Assembly: GCA_020284085.1 (NCBI GenBank) | Contig: JACEVL010001161.1 | Span: 6,293,930-6,357,929 of the forward strand | Reading direction: 5' to 3' | Length of the DNA stretch: 64,000 bases | Source of the DNA: Aporrectodea caliginosa | Lineage: Eukaryota > Annelida > Clitellata > Crassiclitellata > Lumbricidae | In this document: in pieces, positions 57,102-64,000 of the stretch | Position numbering within the stretch: position 1 is the stretch's first letter | How the letters are laid out: the number at the start of each line of letters is the position of its first letter | Program-made: the position numbers and the translations under genes | The notes under the pieces: model-generated | Told to the model about the DNA's origin: nothing | Seen by the model: the letters and a program-made list of their open reading frames with translations, nothing else | Database searches by the model: none

Positions 57102-57488
57102 CAGGGATGTCAAAGAGCAGGCCCGCGGGCCATTTCTGGCCCGCGAAGATATTTTTCTGGCCCGCGGCGCATTGCCTGAAGACTAGGCCCTACACAATTT
57201 GAGAATAAAAGTTTATATTTCATTTTGAGGTTCGATGTGCTTTATATGATGTTCGTCATTGAAAAGTGAAGATCAAAATTAAGATTTTATAAGCCTAATT
57301 TGACTGTTTGTGTGCTAAAAATGCATCATTTAAGATTTAGCTTTTCACAAATTTTCTGGGGATGGGATCACCGAGCCCCCACTCAGATCCCATCGCCCAT
57401 TTTGCTCAGGCGCCTTCGGCACTGTGGCCCGCCACTTGCTGGAAAATATTGCCACTGGCCCGCCATTGGAAAAGGTTTGACACCCCTG
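57102..57488. mobile_element. hAT MITE (CAGGGATGTCAAA type)
   Basis: Ends CAGGGATGTCAAA...TTTGACACCCCTG with exact 8-bp duplication CTTTAAAT (57094-57101 and 57489-57496). GC-rich interior with GGCCCGCG repeats. A widespread type of short hAT element. Confidence 0.9.
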
Positions 57489-58006
57489 CTTTAAATGGAA
57501 TACTATATATATGTAACAGGTCAATACAATTCAACATTTATTTTTTTTAAATTTGGAGGACAATAATAATAAGATTAAAATACAAAATATCGATTATCTC
57601 TGAACTTCAGAAATCGAGGTTAGCCCATATGTCCATAATGCCATCCGTATGTGTGTATGCATTGCATGTGTGTATGTATGTATGCCTCTATATATGCTTA
57701 CGTCTGATGTTCACCGCAGTACACGACGTTTGCGGGCGAATGCTTTGTGGTTTCCATTCAAGAAAGGCTCCCGATTAATATCGTCTCCTCTGCCCGCATG
57801 CTTAGATAGGACTTATAATTATATTCTCATATTGGATCTATGTAGAGTTCATATGGGTCATATTACATGTAAATGCCTGTGGATATGCTAGCAGGGTCAG
57901 TCCATCTTTTCTCGTGGCCCTAGTGCAAACATGGCCAATTAACGTAATCATTCATTACTTAGAAGTGATTTGTGGCTGTAATCGTTACTTCTGGCGTTTT
58001 ACACAG

Positions 58007-58186
58007 AACTCGCCGTTGCCACTTCAGACAAGAAAATCGTGATTCCTGTCTGTGTTGATCCCGACCATGTCGGCATTAAACCCGGAGGATTGCTGACCGG
58101 AATCAGGATAACAGACGTTTCATCTCCATCCAAGTACGAAACGGAATTGCCTGAATTAATCAGAACAATCCGAGCCATGATTCCAG
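58007..58186 (+). CDS. TIR-only gene, exon 3
   Basis: Acceptor ACACAG|, donor TTCCAG|GTAAGC, 180 nt. Encodes 'LAVATSDKKIVIPVCVDPDH' through 'ELPELIRTIRAMIP', the C-terminal TIR strands. The first codon, split across the intron, is the candidate catalytic Glu. Paralogue at 21557-21736. Confidence 0.8.
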
Positions 58187-58989
58187 GTAAGCTGTCTTAG
58201 GTATCTACGAGTACGGAAACTATAAAAATGGTTCCAACCAATTAAGTTAAGTTGCCGTTGATAATGGATAAGCTTTGTTGCATGCCTAATGTAGCCTATT
58301 GAAAATCGACTAAGACTAGGAGTTTGGCATTGCTTGTTTGTTTTTCTATAGCTTTATTTCACAGAAAGACTTTATTTTCTGCATACGTGTTAGAGCTGCG
58401 TGTATTACCAAACTTGTCATACTGAATCTCAGATTTAAAAAAATGGCTGATATGAAAAGAATAAAGTTTAAACTAAGTCCCTTGCAATGCATTATGGGGA
58501 ATTTATCCAAGGAACCCTCGTCTTCACCCCGGAATCTGTTTTATTATGTAGCAACACATCCAAACAAGCCTTTTTTATCCAATTTCATCAACGAACCCTT
58601 GTCTTCCCCTAACCGGAATCCTAGGGTTCCGCGGACCACACGTTGGGAAACGCTGCTCTAGTGTATGGAATAGTGTAGTCACTTTTATTCAAATAAAATA
58701 AAGTTATAGTTGACAAATGAAGGTAGAGATAAAACGGAATACTGTTTCTTTTCTGCATTTTTGGGCATAATCAAGTGCTCATTATAATAACAAAGGTTGT
58801 GGCATCTGCTTTAAACGAAGGCGCTAAAATGAAAATATAGTCATTTCTTAACTATAAATCTGAGGTAGTCATTGTCTTTTTTTGAAGGAGAACATCTGAA
58901 TAGTTTTCTGCTGAGTTGGCTTTGCAACAGAAATAGAAGTTTCACTTTATATGAAATCACGCTAAACAAAATCCATTTTGCTTTTTTAG

Positions 58990-59084
58990 CTCCCAATGTT
59001 CACTCAGGCAGAGCAACTGGGTCCGAAGCAGACGTCAAAGATGACAGCGAAAGTGGGTCGGAGAAAGGCGACCAAGACGCCTAG
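58990..59084 (+). CDS. TIR-only gene, terminal exon 4
   Basis: Acceptor TTTTTTAG|, phase 1. Encodes a short acidic, Ser-rich tail 'APNVHSGRATGSEADVKDDS' and ends at TAG 59082-59084. The tail has no known domain. The 21.5-kb paralogue has no matching exon. Confidence 0.55.
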
Positions 59085-60120
59085 ACAAGCAGTAGAAATG
59101 GACTCAGCATTAGCGGCATGTGGGATAAAGACGGGTCTGGGAAAATAACAGTTGCACTACCATGATAACAGCTGCGTGTTGTGATCAATCCATTAATGCT
59201 TTCGCAATTTTAACAGAATTTTTGATAACTTTTCACGAATTTCTCATATCATTTTCTAGTTGTCCAGGTGTTTTTAAACAACGTTCTAATTTTTGACCAG
59301 TTTAATATTCAATTTTTTCATTGTAGTCATGACCGATTTACTTACAGTTTATGATGTTCAACAGAGAACCCTCATTGTAACCGGATTGAAGGTCAAATTC
59401 ATGGCATCGTTTTATAAATTCAAATGGAAACCCATTAAAATCTGGTTTGCCTACAGATGCTAATATTAAGATTGTTTTATGAGCAAAATACTAGAATTTT
59501 AATTTCCTATGCATCTGAATTTGCTTCATAAACTTCACGGCAATGAAAGCCAGTAAGAGACGTCCGGTGAAACACCTTTAGATTTATTAGCACCGCTGGA
59601 AGGTTCCTTAAGGGTGCCTTGTAGGAACATAAAATACACCTATAGTAGAAGTTTTATTAGAACATAAAGGTTAAGGATCTACTTTTAAAGCATCTGGTGA
59701 CCTTTTGGAATCGACACTTATTCACGTGCTACCTAATATCAAAGCATAATAAATGAACCAAAAATACAATTTAAGTCCTTTTTCATTTCAAAACTGTAGG
59801 GACACAGCAACGTTTCAACCCGTAAATAACATTCAGTGCCAAGGAATTTTGTTTTAAACTGTTTCAAGGTGTTTGCTGACATTGATTTTAAATATTGGTT
59901 GAGCAATGTTTGGTCGTTTAAAGATTTGCAGATGGGTCGGTTCTTAAACTGATCGTAAAGTTCACTTAAATTCGAAGATCATTCCATACTTTGGCTTAGA
60001 GTGTGAATGGACGTGTTTGTCGACATTTTATGTAACGCAGTCATATTTAAATATTGATCATTAAGTGAAGGACGATACGTAGTTGTGCGCCAAGGATTTG
60101 ATGAATGTCCTTGCAAAGTG
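59085..60120. other. No gene seen
   Basis: Downstream of the TIR gene, AT-rich. 60120-60880 is homologous to 21840-22520. Confidence 0.4.
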
Positions 60121-60841
60121 ACAGTTTTATGGAAGGTTCATACCAGTTTTTCACAAACCTGGATCGTGGTTACTTTTGGCGATGCTTTGGCACACCATCG
60201 ATGAAGCACTGTTCATTACTTTTATAAATAAGTGCCATAGTAGTAGTTATGAAGTTACATGTACCTATGAATGCACATCAACTGACAACGGTGAATTGAA
60301 ATTTGCTGGTTGTTCTGTACATGTCTTTGCCTGTATGGGCAATGTCTCTCTGAGTCTCTGTATTGTTCACTATCGTTCATACACAAACGAACTTGTCGTT
60401 TTCTTATAACTATAACATCAGCTACATGTATGTTAGCGAAAATTGTTTCTTTTATTCGTGGATTCTGAAATGAAGCGCTCACAAAGTTGTTTTTAAGACT
60501 AAACAAAGTTTCTTTACAGAACTTCGAAATCTTTTGAATGAAAAGAGTTGAAAATTTGTGTCAGTTAGAATTTAATGCAGTTTGTGCATGAAGTTGCGAT
60601 ATTGAAGTGTTCTCAATATTTTCTTTGAAACGTTAACTGAATAATCAATCAAATCTTCTCGAATGAAGTTGCCTCGTTTGTCATTTTGTCTAGTGTTGAC
60701 CGTGCTACTATTCTTCTTTCTTTTCTCTGATCAAGCCATCTTATTATTTTTATTTCTTTTTCTTAACTACAGTATTATTAATTATTAATTAGTAACTTTT
60801 ATCGCACCAGTAGATCTATCCGATACACAAGGCATCAACCG

Positions 60842-61200
60842 ATGGCACATCAAAACCAAGCCATAACCAGGTCAGCATCCAGAAGGTCTGTCCGTTATAC
60901 AGAGAGGCAGCCTATGATTAATACGCAATTTGCAAATCATGTTCAGGCTTGCGTGCATTGTCCGGCTGTGACTGCAGTAGCCAATATGCAGCGGGCTATG
61001 GAGACGTTTGGCAATTGGATGTCGTCTAAACGTCTGCGCCTCAACGCATTCGAAGCTCAATTTCTACGATTGGGCAAATAATGGACAGCAGCTTAAATGA
61101 ATAGATTAATATTTATCAGGCTATATCTGCTGACTTTCCTTACTTTGTCTTCTCTACATCTGTTCGCAATCTTGGGGTTGTTCTTGATCAGGAACTTGTA
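60842..61200 (+). pseudogene. L2-like LINE RT fragment
   Basis: Contains 'AMETFGNWMSSKRLRLNAFE' and further 'RNLGV'-type sequence in another frame, matching the YADD-to-thumb part of the 17832-18545 element. Truncated at both ends and frameshifted. Confidence 0.65.
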
Positions 61201-61263
61201 TTGTATTTTCGTTTATTCAAAACTGGCTGTCATAACGCAGCCAACGACAAAAGTGCGTAACTT

Positions 61264-61678
61264 ATTGTTATTATAAAGGAGCTAAGACTAATTATAGATA
61301 TGGGTAATGTTCATATCTATCCTGGATAAAAGTATTGGATTGTGCGCCTAGTTGTGCAATATGTAGGCTATGTATAATTGTGTCCAATTATTGAGCGGGG
61401 CAGGTGGTCCACCGGAAGTGTAGTGCTGTGGGCCAGGCGGGAAGAAGCTCAGTTGAAGCGTAGTAGTTCATGTTTAGCTCTTGTCTTAGAAAGTAGGTTC
61501 GACGCTGTGCTCTGCGGTTTTACGTTCTCGACGGACTGAGATTAATATACGTGTGTACTGTAGGCCTATATAGTGAAAATAGTGAACTGCGTTAGAGTTA
61601 CGGTGATGTACATAATCGAACGTTGCTTTGTTATAATAAAACTCGAAAAATCTTCACAATTTGTTATTATAAAGGAGC
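61264..61678. repeat. 18-nt direct repeats around the 5' LTR
   Basis: TTGTTATTATAAAGGAGC occurs at 61264-61281 and 61661-61678, either side of the LTR-like sequence. Confidence 0.7.
61354..61658 (+). repeat. 5' LTR (partial) of gag-pro Gypsy element
   Basis: Shares CAGGTGGTCCACCGGAAGTG and a tail ending AATCTTCACA with 62730-63357. The 5' end of the LTR is not clear. Confidence 0.65.
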
Positions 61679-61731
61679 CTCCGCTTCAGTTTATTTCACG
61701 CCTGAATACTTACGTGCTGCGATGGATTGAG

Positions 61732-62709
61732 ATGGCCGGGAAGGAGGAAACTTTTGAAGACCTGAAGACGTTGGTCATCCGCGAGCAATTCATTAACACC
61801 TGCTCGAAGGATTTAGCGGTCTTCCTCAAGGAGCGAAGGCCTGCTACGCTATTGGAAGTGGCCGAAATCGCCGAGCGCTACACGGAAGCGCATCATCCAA
61901 GATCAGATGACGATAGTGAAGGCTCGTCGCAGGAGGGAACGACGAGAATAACTGACCGGAAGTTCAAGTCTCATATGAAAGAACCAGTCAGGCGTTGCTT
62001 TGTCTGCAACAGTACACGGCACCTGGCCCGCGACTGCAAGCGGAAAGTACAGGTCGCAGGCCTTGAGTGCAAAGGTCGGCAATTTCCGGAACAAAGGAAC
62101 CGGAAGCCCTGGAGAAAGAGAAACAGCAGAACGAGCTCTTCAACGACATGGGACCAGAATCGTGACGCTGACGAGAGTTGCGGTCGAGGAACTCAGCAGT
62201 CTGCTTCATCGCCCGCGACTCAGGCCAGAAGTGTTTCACATAGAGCGGCTGAACCTATGTGTCGCGCACATCGTCGCCACCTGTGTGACGACTGTCTGGT
62301 GACAGTCGACAATGATATTGGACAGACGTGCAACGCCATGCTGTCCGACAGCGTAGAACTACGCTGTGGCTGCACATTCCCCGTGATTGCGGACGCCTGC
62401 AGAGACGTGAATTGTGCAGTGTCGATGCCAACTGTAGGTTGGATCGGGCAACGGAAGGTTGTCGCTCTACGAGACACCGGTTGTTCAACCGTCGTTGTCA
62501 GAAGGGATCTGGTGCCAGACGAGGCCCTCACAGGTGCAACGAAGGCCTGTGTCCTGATTGATGGAACGATTCGTCGCGTGCCGGTAGCCGAGATCGAAGT
62601 TGACACACCGTTCTACAAGGGAAGGACAAAAGCTGTTTGTATGCGAAGACCTTTGTTCGATTTAATTATCGGCAACGTTCCAGGTGTCCTGAACAATTTA
62701 GTTACCTAA
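61732..62709 (+). CDS. Gypsy Gag-protease (SCAN-like Gag)
   Basis: The likely start is the ATG at 61732 ('MAGKEETFEDLKTLVIREQF'); the frame is open further upstream into the LTR. A helical region 'FLKERRPATLLEVAEIAERY' resembles the SCAN-like capsid domain of Gmr1-type Gypsy elements. A zinc knuckle 'CFVCNSTRHLARDC' and an aspartic protease 'ALRDTGCSTVVVRRDLV...PLFDLIIGNV' follow. The ORF ends right after the protease. Confidence 0.75.
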   Translation: MAGKEETFEDLKTLVIREQFINTCSKDLAVFLKERRPATLLEVAEIAERYTEAHHPRSDDDSEGSSQEGTTRITDRKFKSHMKEPVRRCFVCNSTRHLARDCKRKVQVAGLECKGRQFPEQRNRKPWRKRNSRTSSSTTWDQNRDADESCGRGTQQSASSPATQARSVSHRAAEPMCRAHRRHLCDDCLVTVDNDIGQTCNAMLSDSVELRCGCTFPVIADACRDVNCAVSMPTVGWIGQRKVVALRDTGCSTVVVRRDLVPDEALTGATKACVLIDGTIRRVPVAEIEVDTPFYKGRTKAVCMRRPLFDLIIGNVPGVLNNLVT

Positions 62710-62729
62710 TTACCTAAATGATCAACAGT

Positions 62730-63357
62730 GACTCTGTATTAATCTGATATTGCTGGAGTTGAACTATAGTATTGTGAAAGTAGGCTATGTTGCACGGACT
62801 GAGACAAGTCGGTTCTAGTTTAATTATTGCGTAATTGTATTTAATTTGGCATTAGCTGGTGCCCTTTGTATAGGCCTGTTAGACTTCGTCGCGCTATTCG
62901 TCTTGTTTTGAGAGTGAGAATTCTTGTCTTGAATTTCCACTCTTCGAAAAGGGAAAGTCTTGTGACGAATAGCGGCTGTAGGCCTAATTATGCTTGGGCC
63001 CTGAAAGAGTGGTTAGACCCTTTGCACCTGCAAATAGGCACTTATGAGTGCGCGCCTAGTTGTAGGCTATTTAGGTAGGCCTCCAACTGACCAATTACTG
63101 ATCAGGGCAGGTGGTCCACCGGAAGTGTGGGCGGTAGGAAACGCGGGAGCGGATTAAGTTAAAACAATTGAGGTAGTCAATGTTTAGCTCTTGTGCGAGT
63201 AAGTGGTTTCGAAGCTTGGCTCTACGATGTTACGTCTCGACGGACTGAGGCTAACCAACGCGTGTATATAGAGTGAATAGTTGAAAGTTTACGAGTTTCG
63301 TTAATGTACTTAATTGAATCTTTGTTTGTTCAAATAAAACTTCGTAAAATCTTCACA
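62730..63357 (+). repeat. 3' LTR of gag-pro element
   Basis: Ends AAAATCTTCACA at 63357. Homologous, inverted, to 63360-64000. Confidence 0.7.
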
Positions 63358-63359
63358 AT

Positions 63360-64000
63360 TGTGAAGATTTTTCCGAGTTTTTATTACAACAAAACAACAT
63401 TCGAGAAACGTGAAATCGCAAATCGTTCGACAGTCAACTATTTACACTATTTACACTACGCACGATTAGAAATCTCAGTCCGTCGAGACATAACCTCGTA
63501 GAGTCAAGCCTCGATCCTTCTTACTCCCACAAGAGCTAAACATGAACTCCCCAATTGTTTCACCTTAATCCGCTCCCGCGTTTTCTACCGCCCACATTTC
63601 CGGTGGACCACCTGCCCTGATCAGTAATTGGTCAGTTCTAAGCCTACCTAAATGGCCCACAACTAGGCGCGTACTTAAAAGTGCCTATTTGCAGGTGCAA
63701 CGGGACTAATTGCTCTTTCAGAACCAACCACTAATTATGCCTACAACAGCTATTTGTCACAAGACTCCCCCTTTCCGAAGAGTGATCATTCGATACAAGA
63801 ATTATCGCTCTTAAACAAGACAAATAGCGTGAAGTCTATAGCAGGCCTATACAAAGTGCATCATCGTAGATAAATCTAAACAACATTATGCAATATTTAG
63901 ACTAAGAAAAGCTCATCAACGTCTGTGGAACATCACCTACTTTAACACTACAACACGCCCTTCAAATCCAGCAATATCAGATAGTTACAGAGCACTATTA
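63360..64000 (-). repeat. Inverted LTR, tail to tail with 62730-63357
   Basis: Starts TGTGAAGATTT two bases after the preceding LTR ends. The minus-strand sequence follows the 62727-63357 copy with moderate divergence up to the window edge, so the second element probably continues beyond it. Confidence 0.8.

Larger units (their letters stand above)
52094..57646 (+). mobile_element. Sola-like DNA transposon, copy 2, in TIR-gene intron 2
   Basis: Inverted ends starting GGATGGC[C/A]TTATGGACA, with TGGGCTAACCTCGA following at both sides (about 30 of 33 bases equal). GTAT flanks both ends (52090-52093 and 57647-57650), in a low-complexity target. Copies of AAGTGGGCTAACC recur near the ends (about 52111, 56989, 57042). 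It holds an intact two-exon transposase, and a hAT MITE nests at 57102-57488. Same architecture as copy 1, with different end sequence. Confidence 0.8.
61354..63357 (+). mobile_element. Gypsy-type LTR element reduced to gag and protease
   Basis: LTR, one gag-pro ORF, LTR. RT, RNase H and integrase are absent, so it is non-autonomous. The 3' LTR abuts a second copy in reverse orientation. Confidence 0.7.

Overview
This is a eukaryotic window from a repeat-rich animal genome. Spliced exons with consensus GT/AG sites, phase-1 introns, RING/B-box/NHL and TIR families, an LDL-receptor YWTD exon, TTAGGG-type interstitial repeats and many CR1/L2-like LINE tails suggest a marine invertebrate, most likely a deuterostome (echinoderm, hemichordate or lancelet). 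The sequence alone does not settle the species.

Layout. 0-8 kb: a DNA transposon with a fold-back inside it, then a Gypsy-type LTR element (3085-7988, minus strand) with an in-frame pol deletion. 8-9.75 kb: a giant polypyrimidine tract. 10-12 kb: a non-autonomous hAT element and one host exon (LDLR class B, minus). 12.2-18.6 kb: decayed LINEs on the minus strand, one split by a mariner element. 18.7-20.9 kb: a 5-bp-TSD hAT-like element inside a PHD-finger LINE ORF1. 20.9-22.6 kb: a partial paralogue of the TIR gene. 23-31 kb: fold-back, hAT, MULE and a TA-target element inside a tandem duplication whose two copies give empty sites for one another. 32.2-39.2 kb: a TRIM gene with two tandem, alternative terminal NHL exons. 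39.7-40.3 kb: a possible unrecognised two-exon segment. 41-44 kb: LINE ends and a MITE. 44.4-48.9 kb and 52.1-57.6 kb: two complete-looking DNA transposons of one superfamily (4-bp TSD, acidic-triad transposase with a WSDSC..QNRN motif, probably Sola-like). 49.9-59.1 kb: a four-exon TIR-only gene with the second of these elements in its intron 2. 60.8-64 kb: a LINE fragment and a gag-pro Gypsy element whose LTR meets another copy tail to tail.

Candidate host genes are few: TRIM-NHL, TIR, one LDLR-B exon and possibly the 40-kb exon. TRIM and TIR both belong to families used in innate immunity or NAD signalling, and both have tandem or segmental paralogues here.

Most novel signal: the 8-mers TAGGCCTA (about two dozen by eye, about one expected) and TACATGTA (about eleven, about two expected) are strongly enriched. 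Wherever the window offers a paralogous copy, they behave as exact 6-nt insertions at a TA dinucleotide (5 nt for the variants TAGGCTA and TAGCCTA). This is the footprint expected from excision of TA-target transposons ending GG..CC and CA..TG, and one resident element of each type is present (29622-30715 and 13236-14244). One scar lies in frame inside a TRIM NHL exon.
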